Positions 7,257-15,053 of a DNA stretch of 64,000 bases are shown piece after piece. Each line of letters begins with the position of its first letter. Positions within the stretch are counted from its first letter, which is position 1. This stretch comes from Leifsonia sp. CL147. GTDB taxonomy: Bacteria; Actinomycetota; Actinomycetes; Actinomycetales; Microbacteriaceae. The DNA lies in contig NZ_FOTM01000002.1 of assembly GCF_900114565.1 (NCBI RefSeq), positions 1 through 64,000 of the forward strand, given 5' to 3'. Both the position numbers and the translations under genes were made by a program. Below the pieces are notes generated by a model, which was not told the origin of the DNA, did not search any database, and saw only the letters and a list, made by a program, of their open reading frames with translations.

Positions 7257-9607
7257 GCGGCCTTCATCGATCAGACCTGGTGACGACCCACGCGAAATTC
7301 GCAGGACGGTTCATCGCGCCGGACTGTGCCGAAATCGAGGCTCCCCGACTTCGGACAGAGGTCGAGATCGTGGCCGGACACGGTGCGGTCGTGGAAGCAC
7401 GAATGCTGCTCTCTGCCCTGGGTGTGGTCGAGGCGTCGATCGACGGGGAGCAGGTCTCTGACGATCTGTTCACTCCTGGATGGACCAGCTTCGAATGGCG
7501 CATCCGCTATTCGGACAGCGACGTCACCGAACTCCTCAAGGAGAAGGCCGGACGACGGGTTGCGATTGGCCTGGCCCTCGGCAACGGGTGGTACCGAACC
7601 CGGCTGGAGGGGGCCGGGGGAAGCGTGGCCCCGCACTATGGCGAGGAACTGGCGGGGTTCGCCGAGATCCACGTGACCTTCACGGATGGGCATCAGCAGG
7701 TGATCGCCTCGGATGCCACTTGGATGGCAGCACCCGGCGACACGTCCCAGAACGGGTTGTATGACGGCCAGCATGTCGACGCACGGCTTCGAACTCCAGG
7801 CTGGAACACGGTCGGATTCGACGAGACAGGATGGGGGTCGGTACACGCGGTAGATGTGGATGCGGCCAAACTGACGCCCTACATCGCTCCACCGGTGCGC
7901 CGCCAATTCACATTGTCGCCGGTTCGGATGTGGGAGAGCCCGCGGGGAACCGTTCTCGTCGACTTCGGGCAGAACCTGGTGGGCTGGGTCCGTGTGCGTG
8001 TGGAAGGCGCAGCGGGAGACCAGATCACTCTCCGGCACGCCGAGGTGTTGGAGGACGGGCAGTTGGGCACACGTCCCTTGCAGGGGGCGAAGGCCACCGA
8101 CGTCTACACGTTGAGCGGAGGCCTGGATGTCTTCGAACCCACATTCACGTTCCATGGGTTTCGATTCGTCGAGCTGGAGGGCTGGCCAGGCGGTCTTGCC
8201 GGCGTCGGCCCCGAGGCGTTGCTCGCTACTGTCGTCAGCTCCGATCTCCGCCGTATAGGACACTTCAGCTGTTCCGACCCACGTCTGAACAGGTTGCATG
8301 AGAACGTCGTGTGGAGCATGCGCGGGAACTTTCTCGACGTGCCGACCGACTGCCCCCAACGTGCAGAACGGCTCGGATGGACAGGGGACATCGCCGTCTT
8401 CGCGCCGACCGCCGCGTATCTCTTCGATGTGAGTGGGTTTCTGCGGGACTGGCTCCGAGATATGGCTGCTGAGCAGGCCAAACACAATGGGCGCGTTCCC
8501 CTGGTCGTTCCCGACGTCTTCAAATACATGGAACTCCCATTTGCGGCGCCGGAGTCGGTTGCGATCTGGAGCGACGCAGTAGCGTGGGTTCCTTGGGCGA
8601 TGTGGCGCGCGTACGGCGATTCCGCTGCGCTCGCCGAAGCATTGCCGGCCATGATCACTCACGCAAAACGCGTCCAGACGCTTCTCTCCGAAGGCGGCGC
8701 TTGGGACCAGGGGTTCCAGTTCGGCGATTGGCTTGACCCAGATGCACCGCCGCATCGTCCCTGGGAAGCGAAGGCGGATAGTGGAGTGGTGGCCACAGCC
8801 GCCGCTTACCGCACCGCCTGCATGGTCGCCGAGGCCGCAGTGGTATGCGGCAACGAAGGCGAAGCGGCAGTGTTCGCAGCGATGGCCGAGGAACTGCGAA
8901 CGGCTTTCCACCGTCAATACATCAGTGAGGAGCGGATATTCAGCGACTGCACGACGGTGTACACGCTCGCGATAGCGTTCGACCTCCTTACCGACGATGA
9001 GCAGACCTGGGCCGGTGCGCGACTGGCGGAACTTGTCACGGAGAGCGGCAACCGCATCTCGACGGGATTCGCGGGCACTCCGTTCATCCTCGATGCACTT
9101 ACCGCCACGGGACACGACGAAGTTGCCTTCGGCCTCTTGTTGCAGGAGCAGATGCCTTCATGGCTCTATCCCGTCACGATGGGAGCGACGACGATCTGGG
9201 AACGATGGGACTCGATGCTGCCAGACGGCTCCATCAATCCTGGCGAGATGACGAGCTTCAACCACTACGCGCTCGGTTCTGTCGCCGATTGGATGCACCG
9301 AACCATCGGTGGGATCGTCCCGTTGGGCGCAGGCTATGAACGCGTGCTCTTCTCCCCACACCCCGGGGGTGGCATCGACTCTGCCGAGTCAAGCCTGGAC
9401 ACCCCTCGAGGGCGGATCGCACTCCGATGGAACCTGGCCGACGACAGGCTCGAGATGTCCTTTGACCTCCCAGCGGGAGTGACGGCCGTCATTCCCGATC
9501 AGTCAGGAATTGAGCAGGAAGTTGTCGGGCCGTGCAAGAACAGCGTCTTCGCCTCCACGATCTTTGGCCCAGCAGCGCATCCCTCAGCCCTACCTCGCGC
9601 CGTCTGA
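7253..9607 (+). CDS. GH78 alpha-L-rhamnosidase
   Basis: The 784-residue protein has the GH78 layout: N-terminal beta-sandwich domains, then an (alpha/alpha)6 barrel and a C-terminal beta domain. The family signature DVPTDCPQRAERLGWTGD is at about residues 361-378. The catalytic-base region WERWDSMLPDG and the conserved FNHYALGSVADWM follow. It has no signal peptide, so it probably cleaves imported rhamnosides in the cytoplasm. It starts inside the preceding esterase stop (ATGA), so the pair form an operon. It lies next to a GH95/GH43/CE7 glycan cassette, which fits degradation of a plant cell-wall or flavonoid rhamnoside. Confidence 0.93.
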   Translation: MSGLHRSDLVTTHAKFAGRFIAPDCAEIEAPRLRTEVEIVAGHGAVVEARMLLSALGVVEASIDGEQVSDDLFTPGWTSFEWRIRYSDSDVTELLKEKAGRRVAIGLALGNGWYRTRLEGAGGSVAPHYGEELAGFAEIHVTFTDGHQQVIASDATWMAAPGDTSQNGLYDGQHVDARLRTPGWNTVGFDETGWGSVHAVDVDAAKLTPYIAPPVRRQFTLSPVRMWESPRGTVLVDFGQNLVGWVRVRVEGAAGDQITLRHAEVLEDGQLGTRPLQGAKATDVYTLSGGLDVFEPTFTFHGFRFVELEGWPGGLAGVGPEALLATVVSSDLRRIGHFSCSDPRLNRLHENVVWSMRGNFLDVPTDCPQRAERLGWTGDIAVFAPTAAYLFDVSGFLRDWLRDMAAEQAKHNGRVPLVVPDVFKYMELPFAAPESVAIWSDAVAWVPWAMWRAYGDSAALAEALPAMITHAKRVQTLLSEGGAWDQGFQFGDWLDPDAPPHRPWEAKADSGVVATAAAYRTACMVAEAAVVCGNEGEAAVFAAMAEELRTAFHRQYISEERIFSDCTTVYTLAIAFDLLTDDEQTWAGARLAELVTESGNRISTGFAGTPFILDALTATGHDEVAFGLLLQEQMPSWLYPVTMGATTIWERWDSMLPDGSINPGEMTSFNHYALGSVADWMHRTIGGIVPLGAGYERVLFSPHPGGGIDSAESSLDTPRGRIALRWNLADDRLEMSFDLPAGVTAVIPDQSGIEQEVVGPCKNSVFASTIFGPAAHPSALPRAV

Positions 9608-9717
9608 ACGGATCGACCGCCACTAGATCTCGAAAGCCCGGAGATACCAGGAAGTTGGTGCTTTTGCCTGGCGGTCGGCGATCCGCTGTGGGAGGTCCGA
9701 GTGACGCTCGCGGGTGC

Positions 9718-10497
9718 TCAGTTGGCCTCGTGGGGCCGCCATGTCCAAGACTCGCGAACATGCCGCGCGATGGCATCTATCGCGTCATCGGTGCGTCCGT
9801 CGAGCAGCGCTTCGTAGATCTCCCAGTGCTGCTTGTTGGCGAAGTCGTACATCGCTCGCGGGTCCCGCATGATGCGTTCCGCAAGCGGCATCTCCTCCAC
9901 CAGGAGCCGAGCGATGCTGGATTTCAATTCATTTCCCGCTCGCTCCCGGTAGATCTGATGGAACGCCAGATCGGCGCGCTGAAGCTCGGTGAGATCGGTT
10001 GAAGAGTCCATAACCCGAAGGTGGTCGACCATTCTAGAGAAGTCGCCGTCGGTCAGTTTCTCAGCAGCTTCAGCGACGAGTGAACGTTCCAACTCGGCGC
10101 GCAAATCTATTGCATCATCGACAAGTCGGGAGCCGGCGCTATACGTCAAAGCTACTCGGAGCACGCGTTGGTCGAGGATGCTCCATTCCTGGCGTGCCCG
10201 AACGACGGTGCCTTCCCCTTGACGAATAGAGACCAGACCGGCGGCTTCCAGAGACTTCACGGCTTCGCGCGCGACCGGACGGCTGACTTCGAACTCGTCC
10301 ACGAGCAGCGGTTCCGGAGGCAGCTGCGCGCCGACCGCGTATTCCCCGGAGACGATCCGGCGCAGCAACTCGTCGGCAACCGCGGTGCTCAGCCTCTGAG
10401 GCCGGCGGCGCGACGCAGGTACGGCGCTGCTCGGGAAGTCTCGAGCGGACAAGCTCTCGTCGAGTCTCTCGGAACGTGAGGCGGTTTCCCTCCACAT
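9718..10497 (-). CDS. FadR-subfamily GntR transcriptional regulator
   Basis: The 259-residue regulator has a GntR winged helix at about residues 22-90 (LPPEPLLVDEFEVSRPVARE, then LEAAGLVSIRQGEGTVV) and an all-helical FCD ligand domain with the usual acid and His residues. The start at 10497 has AAAGGG 7 bases upstream; the frame extends to 10626 but would overlap the divergent promoter. A -35/-10 pair TTCGAC-17-TATTGT on the minus strand lies just downstream of the operator-like motif at 10556-10572. It is divergent from the enolase-superfamily gene and probably controls the whole glycan cassette and itself. Confidence 0.9.
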   Translation of the reverse strand: MWRETASRSERLDESLSARDFPSSAVPASRRRPQRLSTAVADELLRRIVSGEYAVGAQLPPEPLLVDEFEVSRPVAREAVKSLEAAGLVSIRQGEGTVVRARQEWSILDQRVLRVALTYSAGSRLVDDAIDLRAELERSLVAEAAEKLTDGDFSRMVDHLRVMDSSTDLTELQRADLAFHQIYRERAGNELKSSIARLLVEEMPLAERIMRDPRAMYDFANKQHWEIYEALLDGRTDDAIDAIARHVRESWTWRPHEAN

Positions 10498-10555
10498 GTA
10501 CGTACCCTTTCGGCCGTTTTCCCGTAGAAGCACAATACTACTTGAACAAAAAACG

Positions 10556-10572
10556 TCGAACGTATAACGTCT
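10556..10572 (-). promoter_or_regulatory. FadR-type operator candidate, copy A
   Basis: On the minus strand it reads AGACGTTATACGTTCGA. It lies between the divergent regulator and dehydratase genes, overlaps the predicted -35 (TTCGAC) of the regulator promoter, and shares 13 invariant positions with sites at 19690-19706 and 19817-19833. Confidence 0.65.
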
Positions 10573-10625
10573 AAGCAATCGGAACGTTTGAGCATGGCGA
10601 GCTTCCCGGCTGAAAGAAGGCATCA

Positions 10626-11723
10626 ATGAAGATCACCCATATCGAGGCCCACCCCGTGAGGGTGCCCGACGTGCCTCCGTTCCGGTGGCGCGAGGGCCTT
10701 CCGGGCAGCGCCGAGTACGGCGGGGCAGATGGGGTCATTCTTCGGATTGGGACCGATACCGGCGCGGAGGGAGCGGCATACTTGTCACGCCTCGGCGCGT
10801 TCCCGCTGGTGGCGGCGCTGGTCGAGAAGGTGTACAAGCCTGAATACCTCGGGAAGGACCCGCTTCTTCGGGAGTGGCACTACCACCGCATGTGGGAGTT
10901 GGACCGACTTCACGAATTCCCCCTTCCCGTCTTCGGTCTGATCGACGTCGCCCTCTGGGATCTGGCCGGTCGAGTGGCCGGCGTACCCACCTGGAAGCTT
11001 CTGGGCGGCATGAGGGAAACCATCCCGGCGTACGCGTCGACGGTGACCTTCGACAGCACCGCACAGTTCCTGGACGTTGCCACCCAATGCATCGAGGCCG
11101 GCTACCCGGCGCTCAAGCTTCATGCATGGGGCGACGCGAAACGTGATGCGGCACTGTGCCTTGCACTACGGGCTCATCTGGGCGACGACATCGACCTCAT
11201 GTACGACGGGTCTGCCGGATTCGACCTGCCGGATGCCATCTACCTCGGACATGCGCTCTCGGAAGCGAATTTCCGCTGGTATGAGGAGCCGATGCGCGAG
11301 TTCAGCGTCAGCGCCTATCGAGAGTTGGCCCGGTCGGTCCAGGTGCCGCTGCTGTCCGCAGAGACATCCGACGGGGCCTACATGAACAGTGCCGATTTCA
11401 TCATGGCCGGAGCGGCCACCTTCGGCCTTCGAACGAGTGCTGGGCTGCGCGGCGGGATCACCGGTGCCATGCGGATCGCGCACCTCGCGGACTCATTCCG
11501 GATCCGTGCCGAGGTCCACGGCGGCGGGATCATCTCCGAGCATCTCTGCATGGCGATCTCCAACACCACCTATTACGAATCACTCATCACATCCAGCTCG
11601 GTGACTCGTGAATCGATCGTGGGGGCCGACGGGCTTGTGCGCGCCCCTACCGAGCCGGGAATCGCGCTCCCTCCAGGCATCGACTACCCAACAGCCGTCC
11701 GGCACCTCGCTCGAGCCGCATAG
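10626..11723 (+). CDS. enolase-superfamily sugar-acid dehydratase (mandelate racemase group)
   Basis: The 365-residue protein aligns by spacing with mandelate racemase: Lys164-x-His166 at the end of strand 2, metal ligands Asp194, Glu220 and Glu246, and His298 in EVHGGG. The usual KxK is KxH here. Family members in sugar cassettes dehydrate aldonates such as L-rhamnonate, L-fuconate or L-galactonate to 2-keto-3-deoxy acids. With GH78 and GH95 enzymes nearby, one of these is the likely substrate, but sequence alone does not decide. GAAAGAAGG stands before the ATG. It opens an operon with the ABC importer and GH95 gene. Confidence 0.85.
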   Translation: MKITHIEAHPVRVPDVPPFRWREGLPGSAEYGGADGVILRIGTDTGAEGAAYLSRLGAFPLVAALVEKVYKPEYLGKDPLLREWHYHRMWELDRLHEFPLPVFGLIDVALWDLAGRVAGVPTWKLLGGMRETIPAYASTVTFDSTAQFLDVATQCIEAGYPALKLHAWGDAKRDAALCLALRAHLGDDIDLMYDGSAGFDLPDAIYLGHALSEANFRWYEEPMREFSVSAYRELARSVQVPLLSAETSDGAYMNSADFIMAGAATFGLRTSAGLRGGITGAMRIAHLADSFRIRAEVHGGGIISEHLCMAISNTTYYESLITSSSVTRESIVGADGLVRAPTEPGIALPPGIDYPTAVRHLARAA

Positions 11724-11758
11724 ACGCGGTCCGATCCCATCAAGAAAGGGCAATCACA

Positions 11759-13090
11759 GTGAAACTATCCAAGTACCGCCGCCTTCGTGCGGCAGGAGTC
11801 GGCCTGGCCGCCATCAGTGCGCTCGCAGTGCTTTCCGCCTGCGCCAGCGTCGCCCCATCCTCCGGCAGTACCGGCGGGTTCAAGCCGGCGGCGCAGGATG
11901 ACAAGTCCGGCATCACCGTCCTGGTCGACCCCACGCGCGAGGCCGCGGTTCAGGCGTATCAGAAGGCTCATCCGAACGTGAAAGTGAAGGTCACCACGTT
12001 CAACGGGACCCTGCAGACCAAGATGTCGCTGTACGACAAGGCGGGATCAGGCTGGCCGGACGTGGTCTTCTCCTCGAGCTCCAGCGACCCCACCTGGGCG
12101 TCGAAGTCCAGCGGAAGCGGAGTTCAGCCGTACGCTGCACCGCTGAACCAGAACCTTATCCCGCAGTCCACCCTGGACGGGTGGGCGGACGGTTCCCTCG
12201 CCCCGTGCCAATTCGGGGGGAACCTGTACTGCCTGCGCAACGACATCGCACAAACAGTGACCTGGTACAACAAGACACTGTTCGACCAGTGGGGATACAC
12301 GGTCCCGAAGACCTGGGACGACTTCCAGACTCTCGGTCTGAAGGTCGCCAAGGAGCACCCGGGATACCTCCTCGGCGAATTCGGCGACGCATGGGGGCCC
12401 GAGATCTTCTTCCAGGCCAGCAAGTGCCCTGTGCAGGGGACCACTGACAAGGCGGACACTATAAAGGTGAATCTGCAGGCCCCAGAATGCACCCGGATGG
12501 CGAAGGTCATCGACACGCTGCTCGATGCCGGTGCCCTGGGTAAGCAGAGCTACTTCGAGAAGGGCCTCGACGGATCGAAGGTGCTGATGTCGGTCGGACC
12601 ATCGTGGTTCGGTCAGTACCTCTTCAACGCGACCTACAAGGTTCCCGCCGGCCAGATCGGCGTCGCCGACCAGCCCCAGTGGGACGCCTCGGCACCGGCG
12701 AACGGCAATGTCGGCGGCGGTGTCTGGATGGTCTCCTCGCACAGCAAGAACCTGAAGGCAGCGACCGACCTGGCCACCTGGGTGACCAGTGACACCGGAT
12801 TCCAGAAGACGGCGCCGACGTACCCGGCGAACAAGGCGGCAGCTGCCGCATGGCTGACGAACCCGGCCAACGTCTCGTATTTCGCCACCCCCGTGAAAGC
12901 ACCCTTCCAGACGGCCGCCGGGCAGGTGTGGAAGGGATGGGCCAACACCACTTTCGGGGACTCTGCCGCGTTCCAGAAGGTCGTGCTGCCCGGCATCACC
13001 GGTGGAAAGAGCTTGACGTCGCTACTGCCCGCCTGGCAGACCGAGATCGTCAACTCCGCGAAGGCCGCCGGTTACAAGGTCGTGCAGTAG
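11759..13090 (+). CDS. ABC sugar importer, extracellular solute-binding lipoprotein
   Basis: This 443-residue family 1 solute-binding protein has a positively charged N-terminus, a hydrophobic stretch and the lipobox LSAC with Cys28 as the lipidation site. The mature part contains the typical SBP repeats (KVKVTTFNGTLQTKMSLYDKAG and NLYCLRNDIAQTVTWYNKTL). The GTG start follows AAAGGG by 8 bases. It delivers an oligosaccharide to the two permeases encoded next. A long hairpin after the gene may set its expression above that of the permeases. Confidence 0.93.
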   Translation: MKLSKYRRLRAAGVGLAAISALAVLSACASVAPSSGSTGGFKPAAQDDKSGITVLVDPTREAAVQAYQKAHPNVKVKVTTFNGTLQTKMSLYDKAGSGWPDVVFSSSSSDPTWASKSSGSGVQPYAAPLNQNLIPQSTLDGWADGSLAPCQFGGNLYCLRNDIAQTVTWYNKTLFDQWGYTVPKTWDDFQTLGLKVAKEHPGYLLGEFGDAWGPEIFFQASKCPVQGTTDKADTIKVNLQAPECTRMAKVIDTLLDAGALGKQSYFEKGLDGSKVLMSVGPSWFGQYLFNATYKVPAGQIGVADQPQWDASAPANGNVGGGVWMVSSHSKNLKAATDLATWVTSDTGFQKTAPTYPANKAAAAAWLTNPANVSYFATPVKAPFQTAAGQVWKGWANTTFGDSAAFQKVVLPGITGGKSLTSLLPAWQTEIVNSAKAAGYKVVQ

Positions 13091-13101
13091 CACCACCTCA
13101 G

Positions 13102-13144
13102 GTGCGTCCGTGCGGACGAGCATCGCTTGCCCGCACGGACGCAC
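13102..13144 (+). terminator. intra-operon hairpin between binding-protein and permease genes
   Basis: A perfect 14-bp stem (GTGCGTCCGTGCGG paired with its complement at 13131-13144) with a 15-base loop stands 11 bases after the binding-protein stop. There is no U-tract, so it probably acts as a partial terminator or an mRNA 3'-end stabiliser rather than a full stop. This arrangement is common in sugar ABC operons where the binding protein is needed in excess. Confidence 0.7.
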
Positions 13145-13169
13145 TACACCCGAAGAAAGGCCCGCAATC

Positions 13170-14075
13170 ATGACTACCGCCCAGACCCTCCGTCCCGCGC
13201 AGCGCGAGCGCAGCAACAAAGCTGGTTACCTGTTCGTCGCCGGTTATACGGTGCTGCTGATCGCATTCGGCGTGCTCCCCACGACCTACGCTTTGGCGCT
13301 GGCGTTCACCAACGACCAGTGGCAATTCACCGGTTTTGGCCAGTTCGTCGTCGCTGTGACGGATTACCGATTCCTGCAGTCCATGGCGAACATGGGTGCC
13401 TTCCTCGTCATCTGGCTAACCGCCACCGTCGTATTCGCCGTCGGCCTCGCTCTAGTCCTACGGAACTTCGTTCGCGGACGAGCCTCGGTGTTCTGGCGAT
13501 TCATCTTCTACCTTCCCGGGGCGCTTGCCGGCGTCGCCAGCACCCTTGTGTGGATGTTCATGCTCTCCCCGCAGGCCAGCCCGATCGCGCCGCTGCTGCA
13601 TGCGATCGGATGGACGGACTTCGGCCAAGTCGTGCAACCCCAGAACCTGCCGGGCATCTTCGCCGTCATGGCGTTCTGGGTGGGAGTCGGCGGCTGGATC
13701 ATCATCATGTACGGCGCAGTGAACAACATCTCCGATGATGTGATGGAGGCGGCCCGGCTTGACGGCGCCTCCAGCTGGCAACTGGCCTGGTACGTTCAGA
13801 TTCCGATGATCCGGCAGTGGGTCGTCTACATGCTCATCCTCGCGTTCGCCGGCGGCACTCAGCTGTACGTCGAACCGCAATTGCTGTTCGTTGCCAGCAA
13901 ACAAGTCGATCCCACGTGGTCTCCGAACCAGCTCGCCGTCCAGTTCGCATTCGGCGCGACATCGAACCCGAACGTGGCCGCTGCGCTTTCGGTTGTCCTC
14001 CTGGTAGTAGGGCTCATGTTCGCGGTGGTCCTGGTGAAACGATCCGGAATGTTCAATGTTGAGGCGGAGGACTGA
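13170..14075 (+). CDS. ABC sugar importer, permease (MalF-like)
   Basis: The 301-residue membrane protein has six predicted segments and the EAA loop (EAARLDGASSWQLAWYVQIP) that contacts the ATPase. The start at 13170 has GAAAGG upstream; the 20 preceding codons lie within the intra-operon hairpin region. It pairs with the next gene, overlapping by a single base (TGATG). No ATP-binding gene follows, so a shared ATPase of MsiK type encoded elsewhere must energise it. Confidence 0.92.
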   Translation: MTTAQTLRPAQRERSNKAGYLFVAGYTVLLIAFGVLPTTYALALAFTNDQWQFTGFGQFVVAVTDYRFLQSMANMGAFLVIWLTATVVFAVGLALVLRNFVRGRASVFWRFIFYLPGALAGVASTLVWMFMLSPQASPIAPLLHAIGWTDFGQVVQPQNLPGIFAVMAFWVGVGGWIIIMYGAVNNISDDVMEAARLDGASSWQLAWYVQIPMIRQWVVYMLILAFAGGTQLYVEPQLLFVASKQVDPTWSPNQLAVQFAFGATSNPNVAAALSVVLLVVGLMFAVVLVKRSGMFNVEAED

Positions 14076-15037
14076 TGACAGTGACACGCAATCCTGTGAG
14101 GGCGACCGAGTCCACAGGGACGACGCCCCAGGTTCGTCAAGCGACCCCGACCCGCAGGCGCCGTCCTCGGGCCAATGGGTGGGCGCGCCCCGTTCTGGTG
14201 TGGTTGATCCTCCTGGCCTTCGGCTTCTTCTTCGTGCTTCCCATCGTGTGGCTGATCCTCGCCCCGACCAAGACGTCCACCGAGCTCGCAAATTCCTTCC
14301 CCTTCGCAGTGGGCTCCCTCGGCGAAGTGGGTCAGGCGTGGCAGCATCTGGTTGCCTTTCAGAACGGGATCATCCTGCGGTGGTTCGGCAACTCCGCCCT
14401 CTACTCCTTCGGCGGGCTTGCCCTTGCCTTGGTGACGAGTATCCCGGCGGGGTATGGACTTTCCCGCATCCGGTTCCGAGGTCGGAAGCTGCTGCTGACG
14501 ATCACACTGATCGTGATGATCATGCCGGCGGCAACCCTGGTGATCCCGATGTTTCTGGAACTGAACGCGGTCAAGCTGATCGGGACCCCTCTGGCCCTGA
14601 TCCTGCCCTTCGCCTACTTCCCCTTCGGCGTCTATCTGACCTACGTCTACTTCTCCACTAGCTTGCAGAGCTCGATGCTGGAAGCTGCCCGCATCGACGG
14701 CGCCAGCGAGTTTCAGATCTTCTTCCGGATCGCCGTCCCACTGGCCAGGCCGGTCATCGCAATGGTGACCTTCTTCAGCTTCGTCGGCAACTGGCAGAAC
14801 TTCTTCCTGCCCTCCCTGGTGATGCCCTCCGACGACCAGCAACCCATCCAGGTCGGATTGAGCCAACTCATGTCCTCTTCGCCGGCATTCAACCCCGGAG
14901 GGACAGCGAACCTGGGCATCGACGCACCGGAACTGACACTGGCCATTCTGCTCTCGGTCATTCCTGTTCTCATCTTGTTCCTGTTCGCGCAACGCTCACT
15001 GGTCTCCGGGATGTTCTCCGGCGGAACCAAGGGCTAG
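14075..15037 (+). CDS. ABC sugar importer, permease (MalG-like)
   Basis: The 320-residue second permease has a basic N-terminal tail of about 35 residues, six membrane segments and the EAA motif EAARIDGASEFQIFFRIAVP, typical of the carbohydrate uptake (CUT1) family. It starts within the preceding stop codon. It acts with the binding lipoprotein and the first permease in the cytoplasmic membrane, probably importing an oligosaccharide that the GH95, GH78 and CE7 enzymes then trim inside the cell. Confidence 0.92.
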   Translation: MTVTRNPVRATESTGTTPQVRQATPTRRRRPRANGWARPVLVWLILLAFGFFFVLPIVWLILAPTKTSTELANSFPFAVGSLGEVGQAWQHLVAFQNGIILRWFGNSALYSFGGLALALVTSIPAGYGLSRIRFRGRKLLLTITLIVMIMPAATLVIPMFLELNAVKLIGTPLALILPFAYFPFGVYLTYVYFSTSLQSSMLEAARIDGASEFQIFFRIAVPLARPVIAMVTFFSFVGNWQNFFLPSLVMPSDDQQPIQVGLSQLMSSSPAFNPGGTANLGIDAPELTLAILLSVIPVLILFLFAQRSLVSGMFSGGTKG

Positions 15038-15053
15038 AGCTGGATTGACCGCA

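Noticed and set aside
7271-9115. 614-codon minus-strand open frame opposite GH78
   Set aside because: It is a high-GC shadow of the GH78 gene; the residues show no family pattern and the plus strand carries full GH78 signatures.
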